This document shows positions 41,829 through 52,200 of a stretch of 64,000 bases of DNA, piece by piece. A program made the translations under genes and the position numbers. The number at the start of each line of letters is the position of its first letter. Position 1 is the first letter of the stretch. The notes beneath the pieces are model-generated. The model worked only from the letters and a program-made list of their open reading frames with translations, was not told the DNA's origin and searched no databases. Source of the stretch: Sugiyamaella lignohabitans (taxonomy: Eukaryota; Ascomycota; Dipodascomycetes; Dipodascales; Trichomonascaceae); NCBI RefSeq assembly GCF_001640025.1, contig NC_031674.1, positions 2,108,001-2,172,000 of the forward strand. The letters are read 5' to 3'.

Positions 41829-42656
41829 CTAATAGGCCATTTCCACATCCTCTGCTTCTGCTTCCTTTGAATCTGTATTGACCACAGGTGCAGCACTTTG
41901 TTCTCTCGGCGTTTGAGGAGGAACCGGTGTACCAGCTACACTGTCATAATTCTCGGTGGCATTGTCAACATTGTGATCTGTGTCATCGTCATCAACTTCA
42001 CCCTCTCCCTCAAATGGCGTAGCTTCTCTGCTGCTATCTCCGTCTCTATCAGCACCTGCTCTGACCCTTTTAAGAAAAGATTCTGCAAATTCATCTACAC
42101 TGTTGGAGAATTGATCAAATTGTGCCCGCCGACTGTCCCACACTGCCTGGTACTTCGCCTTCTGAACTTCCAGCTCATTTATCTCTTCGCTTAAAGATTC
42201 ATTTAGCTTCTGATCTTCTGCTCTTGACGAGTTGAGTAACGCAATAATAGGAACTTTTCGATCGCCTTCATCAAGCATTACTTTCTTTGGCTTTACCATC
42301 TCGTCAACCATAGCACTACACTCCTCTTTCTGTGCCCGGATCACTTGTGCATTGGCCAATTTGTCTTGCAATTCAACCGACTTCTGCGTCAGTTCCAGAA
42401 TTGTGGCGTTTCCTTCATTTTTCTGTTCTTCATACTTGTGAATCTCCTTCTCATTCATATTAAGCTGCAATTGGAGCTGGTTCAGCATCATTTCATATGA
42501 ATCCAGCTCGATATTCAAAGCTTGCGATGAACTAGCTACCGTCTCGAGACTAGGCGTCTTTTCAGACACCATGGCCATACATATTTTCAGTAGACGTTTA
42601 TAGTTTGCTTCGGATGTTGTTATCCGCTCCCGGATAATAGCTTCTTCAGCATCCAT
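41829..42656 (-). CDS. THO complex subunit 7 homologue
   Basis: A 275-residue protein resembling the THOC7 family, the coiled-coil subunit of the THO complex that couples transcription with mRNA export (the S. cerevisiae counterpart is Mft1). The N terminus EEAIIRERITTSEANYKRLLK matches the family opening. Residues about 50-200 are predicted coiled coil: heptads, with the family's Q-x-K/R-I-R-A-x-K-E-E-C block (NAQVIRAQKEECSAM), and the WDSRRAQFDQF stretch that aligns with the RRKQFHVLL region of animal THOC7. The last 70 residues are acidic and disordered. It is flanked by the two half GC elements D and E. The start is the first ATG. Confidence 0.75.
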   Translation of the reverse strand: MDAEEAIIRERITTSEANYKRLLKICMAMVSEKTPSLETVASSSQALNIELDSYEMMLNQLQLQLNMNEKEIHKYEEQKNEGNATILELTQKSVELQDKLANAQVIRAQKEECSAMVDEMVKPKKVMLDEGDRKVPIIALLNSSRAEDQKLNESLSEEINELEVQKAKYQAVWDSRRAQFDQFSNSVDEFAESFLKRVRAGADRDGDSSREATPFEGEGEVDDDDTDHNVDNATENYDSVAGTPVPPQTPREQSAAPVVNTDSKEAEAEDVEMAY

Positions 42657-43073
42657 GTTGATGTAGTTGAAATCAGTGGAGAAGATCCTGCAATGTTCAT
42701 GACATGCAATAATGCAATAATATATGCAGTTACCCTGCCTTCAAGGATATATAGGTAATAGAAGGCCTGAACAATTTCTTGAAGCATTTGTTTCTTATTT
42801 TTATTCTTTTCTTATTCAAACAATTAAAGGGAGGAATTTAATATTTTTTGGGAGCTGGTTCCCCCATGCTCCAAGTTCTTTCAATGGTTCATGCAGGGAC
42901 AACACAGGTGCATTCCTCCAGGATCCCTCGAAACTTCCTCGTCTATCCTCAAAAATCTGGCAATCTCCTGCGAAGCAAGAGCAACGGGATCAGGGGCGGA
43001 GCCCCAGCCGCCGGAGGCAAAAGCTCTCGTAATAAAAAACATGCCAATATATAATAATATAATATACAATTAC
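42657..43073. other. Intergenic between THOC7 start and UTP13 stop
   Basis: About 420 bp with the THOC7 promoter side (42657-42960) and the right half-element at 42964-43019. A 54-bp AT-rich segment separates the half-element from the UTP13 stop. No gene is seen. Confidence 0.45.
42964..43019 (-). repeat. GC element, solo right arm E
   Basis: The right arm only. CTCCTGCGAAGCAAGAG (reverse complement of the CTGCTTCGCAG inner subtype, one mismatch) is followed by GGGGCGGAGCCCCAG and CCGCCGGAGGCA. It has the same inner subtype and the opposite orientation to arm D. It lies 54 bp from the UTP13 stop. Confidence 0.85.
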
Positions 43074-45467
43074 CTATCCTCTAAGAAGGCTCATCTCTCG
43101 CAGAGCGTATTCCAGTACAGAGCTCTCAGCGAGTAGGTCGTCAATACGGGCATAGTGACGTTCAGAATAGGGGATGAGTGAGTCGATAATTTTGGGGACG
43201 CCAGTGATGTTGCCAAGTTCCTCGGCAGAATGGTAACGGAGAATGGCGTGGAGGACAACTTGAGCTACAGGACTGGTTCTCGAGTTGGTGTTCCAGTCAC
43301 GGACACGTTGTAAAAGGCGAACCAGAGAGTCATGATCAAGGTCAGCAATGATGGTGTCTACAGCTACAAGACCAGTGATAGACTCAGGCTCTTGCTTTGA
43401 ATGTACTTCTTGTAAGAGTTTAAGTAATCGAAAAGGATGGTCTAATGATAGCGCAAGAGCAAAAGCTTTAGCCCAGTTTCCTTTACGAATGTAATTAGAG
43501 AGCTCTTGCTCCTTCTCGACAAGCTCAGCTGATTCTTCGGCCTTACGTACACGCTCTTCTTCACTGATATCTTCCCAAACAGTAATGATAGAGTCACCAC
43601 CACCCGAGAGAATAATGCCACCATCTTCGTCATCTTCCTTATCAGGAGTAGCTGCCTTTCTGGTTCCCACAGCCACTGACCAGACTTTATCTTCGTGGTT
43701 ATCAAGAGTTGTAGTACATTCTCCTGAGGATACTTCCCAAACCTTGACAAGACCGTCACCACCAGCACTGACAAGTTGCTTACCGTGCGTTAGGTAAGAT
43801 AACTTGAGAACTGAATTGGTGTGTCCTTCAAATGTTCTAATGCAGGTATAGTCATTGAGATTCCATAGACGAATAGTCTTGTCACCACTACCAGTGGCTA
43901 CCGTCTTGTCCCACTGAGAGAATTTGACAGTCCACACACCACGTTTGTGGCCACGGAGGATACCAACCGTCTCTCCAGTCTCGACATCCCAAATTTTGGC
44001 GGTTCTGTCTTGACTCGCTGTAGCAAACAAGCGGTCGTCGGGCGAAACATCTATGGCATTAATATCTTTGTCGTGTGCTTTACGCGTATACACAGCCGAA
44101 TGGGCATTCGTCTTGCTTCGTGGATTCCATTTTTTAACTGTGAGATCTTGAGAACCGGTTATAACAAACTCGGGAGGAACTGACGAGTCGTCATTTGAAG
44201 GAGGAGTTCGGGGAAGTGCCACTGCACCAATGGATCCAGCATGACCACTGTACACCGAATGAAGTTTTCCGTCGTACCACAGACGGGCCTGATTATCTTT
44301 TCCTGCAGATGCTAGCCATTTTCCATCAAAAGAACGGTCTATAGATATCACAATGTCAGTATGGCCAGATAAAATAGAACATTCTAGTGGGTTGTTGAGA
44401 GAGAGAATTCGGATTTCTGGCGAGTTAGTGGCAATAGCCAATTTTGTGTAGTCATCGTCCAAAAAGCACATGTCAATAATCTCACCATGGTTACCAGCAA
44501 TTCGACTAACAATTTCAAGATCTGGGATTGAGAGTTGAGTGATGAGTTGATCTGAAAGAACTGTGTAAAGATATGAATCATGTACAATAATGCTATTAAT
44601 GCTGACCTCTTCATCAAGCTGAACCTTGTTACCGTCAGGCTGAGAAAACAGTAGCTCACCTGTCAGACTGCGAATGCGTACAAGTCCAGTCTCTCCACCT
44701 GTAAAAAAGCCGAGTTTGTCTCCTAGTGAGACAAAACCAACAGTCTCCAAAACTTCAGAAACTGGAAGCGTATTAATTAATTTACCATTGTTGGCATTCC
44801 ACACACTAACGACCTTGTCTCTTCCACCACTAATCAAAGTCTTGCCATCGGGACTGAAATCTAAACCACGAACAATACTGACGTGATTATCCAAGACAGC
44901 CAAACATTTACTCTTGACAAGATCCCATAGCCTAACTTTGCAGTCGTCAGATCCACTAGCTAATTTCCACTCAGTGGTTCCTTGTTGGCCCCAGAATTTC
45001 AGGGCACTAATAATTCCACCATGACCTCTGAAATTGTGGGTAGCATAGCCGCCATTTAAATCCCATACTTTAACAGCACCTTCAGCACCACCGGTGGCAA
45101 TAAGAGAAGATGTGGGATCAATAGTGACGACCATAATTGGTGATTCATGTGCTTTTACTGTCTTCACTTTGGTTACTTTGAGTGGTTCATTCTCATCACC
45201 GCTGTCACTAGCAGCTAATTTATAAATATGCATTTGAAGAGATCTCGAACATGTTACTAGATGAGTTCCAGATGGAGAGAGCTCAAGAGCTGTGATTAGC
45301 TCGGTGTCGCCTTCTATTACATTTAGTCGCTTACCAGTGGTCAAATTGGTCAATATGACCCTGTCGCTTAACGTTGTGGCAAGTAGATCACCCGATATTG
45401 ACACATCACCACCAGTATAAAATGGCTCGATTGAGCTTTTAGCTACGAAAGACGTTCGCAGTTCCAT
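43074..45467 (-). CDS. UTP13: U3 snoRNP protein Utp13, tandem WD40 propellers
   Basis: Utp13 (human TBL3) is a UtpB subunit of the small-subunit processome. The 797-residue product has two seven-blade WD40 propellers, about residues 10-320 and 330-640. Clear blades include VKVWDLNGGYATHNFRGHGG, KVRLWDLVKSKC, LFATASQDRTAKIWDVETGE and TGSGDKTIRLWNLND. The helical Utp13 C-terminal domain lies at about 660-797 (SNYIRKGNWAKAFALALSLD and HPFRLLKLLQEV). Length matches S. cerevisiae (817). The start is the first ATG. The upstream sequence CTGAAAAATTAAAA near 45556 resembles an RRPE ribosome-biogenesis element. Confidence 0.96.
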   Translation of the reverse strand: MELRTSFVAKSSIEPFYTGGDVSISGDLLATTLSDRVILTNLTTGKRLNVIEGDTELITALELSPSGTHLVTCSRSLQMHIYKLAASDSGDENEPLKVTKVKTVKAHESPIMVVTIDPTSSLIATGGAEGAVKVWDLNGGYATHNFRGHGGIISALKFWGQQGTTEWKLASGSDDCKVRLWDLVKSKCLAVLDNHVSIVRGLDFSPDGKTLISGGRDKVVSVWNANNGKLINTLPVSEVLETVGFVSLGDKLGFFTGGETGLVRIRSLTGELLFSQPDGNKVQLDEEVSINSIIVHDSYLYTVLSDQLITQLSIPDLEIVSRIAGNHGEIIDMCFLDDDYTKLAIATNSPEIRILSLNNPLECSILSGHTDIVISIDRSFDGKWLASAGKDNQARLWYDGKLHSVYSGHAGSIGAVALPRTPPSNDDSSVPPEFVITGSQDLTVKKWNPRSKTNAHSAVYTRKAHDKDINAIDVSPDDRLFATASQDRTAKIWDVETGETVGILRGHKRGVWTVKFSQWDKTVATGSGDKTIRLWNLNDYTCIRTFEGHTNSVLKLSYLTHGKQLVSAGGDGLVKVWEVSSGECTTTLDNHEDKVWSVAVGTRKAATPDKEDDEDGGIILSGGGDSIITVWEDISEEERVRKAEESAELVEKEQELSNYIRKGNWAKAFALALSLDHPFRLLKLLQEVHSKQEPESITGLVAVDTIIADLDHDSLVRLLQRVRDWNTNSRTSPVAQVVLHAILRYHSAEELGNITGVPKIIDSLIPYSERHYARIDDLLAESSVLEYALREMSLLRG

Positions 45468-47801
45468 CTTGTCCCAGCAATGAGAAATAGTAAATGTATA
45501 TGTGCAGGTTAGTTAGGTCTATTCGAGCTCGAAGTACATAAATAAATTTCGATTCCTGAAAAATTAAAATAATTTTCCAATTGGGCAGTAAAACCGTACC
45601 CAGATAAACGGTTAATAGAATATGTACAGAAGAGATGAAAAGTCAGATAGTGGTTAGGCAAGATACGGCCTGCATCTTTTTATGCACGGAATGGTGCATA
45701 AATCGACAGATCAACTTTATCATGGATAACCTCCAGACAACGTTTTTATGAGTAAACGCACATAGATGAGTACCAAAAACTTATATTCAAGTGGCCAATT
45801 GAAATTTCTCAGTAGTGAAAATGGTCTGTTTGATTTCCGTTCCTATGCTATATCTTTCAATGCAGACTGCTTCTACACTTCAGGCCTTCTGAGCAGTGGT
45901 TTCTGTCTGTCAATAGCGAAATTTAAAGAATTGGATACTCAAAAAACAAAAAAATTATTCTCAACCCTAGAACAAACAATGAAGTTGATTTATACTTTGT
46001 TACTGTTATTGTAAGCAGATCTCTAGTTTTCGGGTGTTCTTAATAATATTTTTGACTTGCTTTTGACTCTCTCGTTATCAATGGGACACTGTGAACACTC
46101 AATATTAAAGATAAGATTATACGATTGTTGATGACCGTTAAGAAGCCATTGTTGATTTTTTCCGCAAGTTATTTTAACATGGATTTTATCGAGCAGGTAA
46201 AAGATGTCAGGAAAAGACTGGACCAATCAAACAATGACAGCATCCGGTAAATAGAACGAATACGCCACATACTTTCCATTAGTCGATAAAAATAAGGCTA
46301 TTAGTACTTCCGGTTTGAATATATTTAAGGAACGCTCTTATTTAACACCTGCCATCTTTGAAAAAACGGAATTTTAATAGCTTTACCAATGCATCGTTGC
46401 CTGGAATGAGCTATGATAACTGAGGCTATACTAGTGATGATGATTTTGAAGAATTCAGTCACAGCGATAAAGAACTTGAGGGAACCTTCTTTTAGTGGAC
46501 ATGAGAGGCTCTTCTTGAATTAATTTTTGGAAACCTAACAAAATAAAATTTTAGAGGCAACCAGTAACACAAAAAGTAGTGAAGTGAGAGTTTCGGCTCA
46601 AAACTTAATCTGGTTCTTCTGCAGCTCCTCTAACACTTCTGTCGCTGATGGCTCTGTTTCATTTTCCTTTGCTCGATTGGCTCCGACATCTATTAAACCA
46701 AAAGTAACTGACAATCCAGTCTCTGAAATATTCCCTTCAATGGCAGGACCTTGTGAGCAGTTTTAAAATCAGAAGTCACTTTTTGGCAAAGTGACAAAAT
46801 ACTGGAATCTTTGAAAGTCTTTTCAATCTGCTGTCCTACCCATTTTTACCTAATACTAAGCCTCTACTTAGCAGGAGTGAAAGTTGCCAGAGTTTCCAGA
46901 TTACTCTATAAGCGTAAAAAACGCTAATCGAATTGCTAATCCATATTAAGCAGGATGCACCAAAATGGCAGAAACACTGCTTCGAAGGCGACCAATTGTC
47001 AATTGAACTTCAGTTGCGGAATGTTAAACAGCCACCGCCGACCCATACTAACTGCGTCTCCGAGGTCCTGGCCATGATAGCAGTTTCAAGATATTCTAAT
47101 TGCAATCTGGCCATTCTTGAGTTATCAAGAGTTCTCAATTGTCACTACATGGCTTGACTTTAGAAGCTCTATAATGAGGTTCCGACTGTACTGAGTATAC
47201 TACCTTACTTGCACTCGAACCAATGTCACCAACGGTTCTAATTCGATTTATCTTCTATCGAACCGAGAAACTAGCAATTTAAGCTATTTACATACTATTT
47301 GATATACATACACACATACACTCGCTAAACTGTTCTTCCCAAGAATCCCCTCTATTCTAACACACAAACTTTAAAATTACGGCAACATCGCCCACGGTAT
47401 TTCCGATAATTTTAACTATTGAGATAAGGATTCGATAATCTATTCAAACTTCAACGGTAACGGTTATAGCTGCCAGGGAAACGGTCCATGTCCGTCAATA
47501 GAGTTTGGCGCATGCAGCTGGTCGCATATATCGTATAAACCTGAGGCTCAGCCTTACAAAACGAGATCCGTATCAGGGGAAGATCTGTTGACATGGTCGG
47601 AGCTTGGATCTTTTAGAAACCGAAAAACCTCTCGAACCGTGCAGGTCACGTTGGACATCTCGTGTATATATATATTTGGCAGATTCCGTTCCAGGAACTA
47701 GACTAACGCTCGTTTGACAAATATAGACGGTTTCTACAACAGCCAATTTTCATAATTTTTATCACCCCTCCCTCTCTTGAAATATCGGACTGAAGAAAAA
47801 A
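45468..47801. other. Intergenic between UTP13 and ERG2, with possible relic coding fragments
   Basis: This 2.3-kb interval lies between divergent genes. Beyond promoter sequence for both, 46180-47160 holds several short plus-strand frames that look protein-like but are broken. A 23-codon ATG frame starts at 46182. A segment encoding TSDDDFEEFSHSDKELEG lies near 46430-46490. A frame opens after an acceptor-like CTAACAAAATAAAATTTTAG and ends at 46766. A last frame runs 46933-47157. They lack consistent phase and no homologue is recognised. Confidence 0.35.
47531..47537 (+). promoter_or_regulatory. TCGTATA, Upc2-type sterol response element
   Basis: The heptamer TCGTATA lies 265 bp upstream of the ERG2 start. 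In yeasts, Upc2/Ecm22 bind this core and induce ergosterol genes on sterol depletion. Its position before a sterol gene supports the call; binding is not shown. Confidence 0.5.
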
Positions 47802-48458
47802 ATGCTGTTCGTAGGAAAGTTGTCGATCATTGTTCTGGCCATTTACTGGGTTCTCGCGTATATTCGAGTGAACTATCTTCACCATGCGTTTATTTTTGAC
47901 CGTGTTCATTTGCAACAAGTCGGACAGAAGATTCTCGCCGATAACCCGGGGGCCAACTCTACAGTTATTCTGGACAAGATGTACCACGAGTTGAAGGCCG
48001 AGTATGGTGATTATATCAATGATTACGACGAGTCTGAGTGGGTTTTCAACAACGCTGGTAATGCCATGGGCACCATGTTTGTGTTACATGCTTCCATTTC
48101 TGAATACCTGATTTTCTTCGGAACTGCTATTGGTACCGAAGGTCATACAGGAACTCACTTTGCCGACGACTACTTCCTAATTCTCGCTGGCGAGCAAACT
48201 GCTGCTCCTGCTCAAGCCCGTCAACCCGAAGTATACCTTCCCGGTGACTCGCATCATTTGCCCTGTGGATACAACAAACAATACCGAATGCCTGCCGACT
48301 CCTGGGCACTCGAACTGGCCCAAGGCTGGATCCCCACCATGCTCCCCTTCGGATTCATGGAGGCCTTCACCTCGACTATGGACTTCTACTCCCTGGCCAA
48401 GACAGTCCGTATCAGTGCCGTCAACATTGTCGGCAACCTCCTCAGGGGTAAGATCTAA
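47802..48458 (+). CDS. ERG2: C-8 sterol isomerase
   Basis: Erg2 converts fecosterol to episterol in ergosterol synthesis; it is the fungal relative of the sigma-1 receptor and the target of morpholine antifungals. The 218-residue product (222 in S. cerevisiae) has an N-terminal ER membrane helix (residues 3-20), and HLQQVGQKILADNPGANST. WVFNNAGNAMGTMFVLHASISEYLIFFGTAIGTEGHTGTHFADD contains the conserved Glu and His residues of the isomerase centre. The C terminus has WALELAQGWIPTMLPFG and a membrane-associating helix. The start is the first ATG, preceded by an A-rich leader. A GC half-element begins 39 bp after the stop. Confidence 0.97.
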   Translation: MLFVGKLSIIVLAIYWVLAYIRVNYLHHAFIFDRVHLQQVGQKILADNPGANSTVILDKMYHELKAEYGDYINDYDESEWVFNNAGNAMGTMFVLHASISEYLIFFGTAIGTEGHTGTHFADDYFLILAGEQTAAPAQARQPEVYLPGDSHHLPCGYNKQYRMPADSWALELAQGWIPTMLPFGFMEAFTSTMDFYSLAKTVRISAVNIVGNLLRGKI

Positions 48459-48497
48459 CGGCAATACACTGTACTATATTTACTGGGGTGGGGGGTG

Positions 48498-48820
48498 TGC
48501 CTCCGGCGGCTGGGGCTCTGCCCCAGACCCCGTGGCTCGCTTCGCTCGTTGCTCGGGGAGTGACTACTACTTGTCCTCTCGCTGATATCTGGACTTTCAG
48601 ATGTTTACTGGGGAAATATACTACGATTGAGCTTCTATAGAATAACCATCAGAATCCCGAGGTCACGTGACCAGCTCGCTAATCCCGCAGTATCTTTGAA
48701 TTTTAGAAAAAATAGTAAACCAGTTCCTTGGACACCTGTAGCCAGGGACACCCGACGCCCGACTCGAGCGCAGCGAGAGGAGCCACGGGGTCTGGGGCGG
48801 AGCCCCAGCCGCCGGAGGCA
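48498..48820. repeat. GC element arms F (left) and G (right) with about 200 bp between
   Basis: The left arm is 48498-48560 (inner subtype CTCGCTTCGCTCG). The right arm is 48756-48820 (inner subtype CGACTCGAGCGCAGCGAG, full outer end). They are correctly oriented to be one element, but the inner subtypes differ and about 200 bp of ordinary-looking sequence separates them. It begins 39 bp after the ERG2 stop. Confidence 0.8.
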
Positions 48821-49230
48821 GTCAGAGTACCCCAGGGTCCTCAGGGCCCACAGAGATCGCAGCAGTGCGTTTAAGAGGATATGCAGTTAGAGCGAAGTCC
48901 CAACGCGGTCAGTGAAGTTCACAAGATTCGACTTAGAGTAGTAAGTACTCTTACTCGCTTCGATACTGAGTATATCTGCGGACGGTAGATGCTGGAGTTT
49001 TGACTGTTTTTGATTTGATTTTTTTGAAGGGTGTATTTTGAATTTGGCAGTTGTATTCTGGGAAGTGGCAGAAGTAGTGTTGGAAATTATTACACAACAT
49101 TTTGGAAGGGATATTATCATATTTCAAGCTGCAATTGTATATACATTGAGGCATCCACCATACAGACCAACGACAGAACAATAATTCAGTTGCTAGGGCT
49201 GTTGATATTTCTTGATTTCAAGTGGGTACC
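48821..49230. promoter_or_regulatory. SPT7 promoter region
   Basis: About 410 bp between the GC arm and the SPT7 start. It is T/G-rich in the middle (49000-49080). No coding frame with support and no specific site is recognised. Confidence 0.35.
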
Positions 49231-52200
49231 ATGGATCCGTCTGTGATGCTACGGCTATGGTCGTCCAACGATCCACAAAAGCTTCACATTTTGGCCAAAG
49301 ATATTGAGACTCAAGGAACATGGCAGGCCTACTTGTCGGCCCAGGAACACAAGATCTTCGAGTATGCGGTCGAAAGAGGTGGTGACCTTTGGGCACAATT
49401 CCTTCAAGGAACAGTTCAATGCTACGTAGAGCATGTCCCCTCGACCATTAATGGTATGGCCAATGGAAATTTCTCTAGCAACTCTCCATCTGCCAATGGC
49501 GGTGGATCAGGTGCTGGTTTCAGTAAACGGACTAATGGCCATAGTAGTACTAATATGAATGGAAACGACGACTCACCCTACACGAGTCCACATTTCTCTC
49601 GAGTATCAGGCACGCCACAACCCAACTCAGGACCTACGTCATTTCTTGGAAAGTCAGCAGCAGCTGCTAGCGGGCTGTATCACAGCAACTCACGAGCTGG
49701 TTCAGCAGGGTCAGAACACGGCGGGGCAAATACTACAGGCACTGGTGCTGGTAATGTTCCTACTGTGACGACAATAGATGGTCTAACATTGGCGTTCCGA
49801 GTAAGATACATGTTATACGACAAAAGCTTGGGCCTGCTGTTCCCGGCCATTGGCAAATACATGCCATTCGACTTTGATTCGGCGCTATTCGAAGACAATT
49901 CCAAGTCAGTCGCTGAAGCACTAGCTGGGAGCCCGACAACAGCTGGTGCCAGCAGGACATCAGCGCGACCAGTCGACGATGACTACGATTTCGACGACGA
50001 AGACGAAGACGAGGACGAGCAACCAACCGACAAAATGCAGGTCGATAACGACAGCCAACGAACTACTAATGACACTAATAACGAACAAAACCAAGAACCC
50101 GACGAGGACGGCAAACTAATTATCAGAGGTAAGCTTTTCACGGGGTGACACGTGCCTCCGGCGGCCGGGCTCTGCCCGGACCCGTAGTGCTCGCTTCGCG
50201 AGCTTCCCGTGGGGGAAAGGTTGGTTGAGAAAATACTCGCGAAGCGAGTACCAACCGGTCCACGCGGATCCCGGCTGCCGGAGGCATGCCCACCGTCGCA
50301 GAACGAGCGACTAACGCGGATAGTGACGCTGGAAGACGACGATACCGACAAGAATGAGAGTAAAAGGACAAAAGAAGCCATTGCTAATTTCAAGCGGGTG
50401 TACCATACGTTTGAGAACGATCGTGAAAATCTGCTGAAACAGCGCAAGTTAGAGGAGTCTGATAGGCAGGTTGCGTCGGAGGAGGCTGCGAATGCCGAAG
50501 CCGAGGCTAATGAGGCCAGAAGCAAAGCAGACGGTAATGAAGCAGGTACTAATGGAAAACCTGGAGCCGTTGCCAGTGCGACTGCCGGGCCTGATAAAAT
50601 AGCAAGTACAGCGCAGTTTGGAGCAGCTAATTTGAGTTTGAAACATCTGTTGGCCACAATCGAGGCCAAGAGGGACCAGAACAGTCTGACTGATTTAGAA
50701 CTAAAAAACCTGATTTCGGACGTGCGGAAAAACCGGTCGAAATGGGCTAGCGAGGATAAAATCGGCCAGGAAGAGCTTTATGAAGCCGCTGAGAAGGTCG
50801 TATTAGAATTGAGAGGATACACTGAGCATTCAACTGCGTTCCTTAATAAAGTCAACAAAAGAGATGCACCTAATTATTTCAACATCATTAAAAAGCCCAT
50901 GGATCTGAATACCATCATGAAGAAACTGAAAACGTTCCAGTATAAAAGTAAAGACGAATTTGTTGACGACTTGATGCTTATCTGGTCCAACTGTTTTACT
51001 TATAACACGGATCCCAAGCACTTTCTAAGAGCGCATGCTTTGGCAATGCAGAAGAAGACATTTACACTGATTCCACTGATACCTGATATTGTTGTCCGAG
51101 ACCGGGCAGAGGTCGAAGCGGAAGAAGCTGCTGCATTGCGAGCTGCTAATATTGCTAATGGCAATGCCAATGGTGAAGAGAGTGGAGATGATAGTGCCCC
51201 AGGAACTGCTGGAGGTCTTGGTCAAGTCAGTGGTAAACATGCTACCAAGGGAAGAAAGCGGAAATTAGACAGTTCAGAGGAAGAGGAGATGAAAGAAGGT
51301 ACCGGCGGTGTTCCTCCGCCATTTGGTAGTCCAATGCAAGTAGCTGATGTTGCTGGTGCTTCTGGTAATGCTGAAACTGACGGCAATGCAAGTGGTGCTG
51401 GTGGGCCTTCAACACCAGCTCGAGATAGCCCATTCCCGTCTCTTACTGGGGCTTATTCTACACCGACGCCTGGACCAGGCGATATAGACATGGAATTGAA
51501 TGAAAGTATGAAGGAAGAAAGCAAGGAGCCTGTTTATGAACTGGATGTCGAGTCTCAAGTATGGCAGAATGTGTACTCCAAACAACGATCGGTGTATTGT
51601 GGCAAGCGAAGTGAACTTTTCAAAGATGACAAGATTCAACTGGATGCTGAAGCAAGTGCACGAAAATCTATTTCAATGGGCAAATTCGAGGAGAATTTAG
51701 ATAAGATGTTCAAACCCGAGGAGCAGGATGAAGATGAACAACATCCTCGAAGCAGGTTGTTTAGAGGCAGTCGCAGTCTATTAGACTCCCTAGAGACTGA
51801 CAAAGAACAATTCATCATGGAATATGAAGTGGCTGCTGGACTGCCCTCACTTCCAGACCGTCTCACAAGATACAATCTGTTCGATAGGGAAGGAGATGGG
51901 TCAAAAGATGATGGCCAGGATGATATTGAAGATGAAGATTTTAGAGCTCTTACACTAGAAGATATTCCACCTTCAGGATTCATGGTTCAGACAGGGCTGG
52001 GTCCTAAGATGCTCAATAATTTGCAAGAAATCCAGCAGATTCGCAAAGTATGTTCGAAAATCGCTCTCATCAGACAGATGCAACAGCAACCATACATGCA
52101 TGCCAACCAGATTGAACCATATAATCCTATTGAAATCGAGGAGCAGGATCTAGATCTCGCATCTCGTCTACCTAATCGCGATCATTACAACTCAGAGGTA

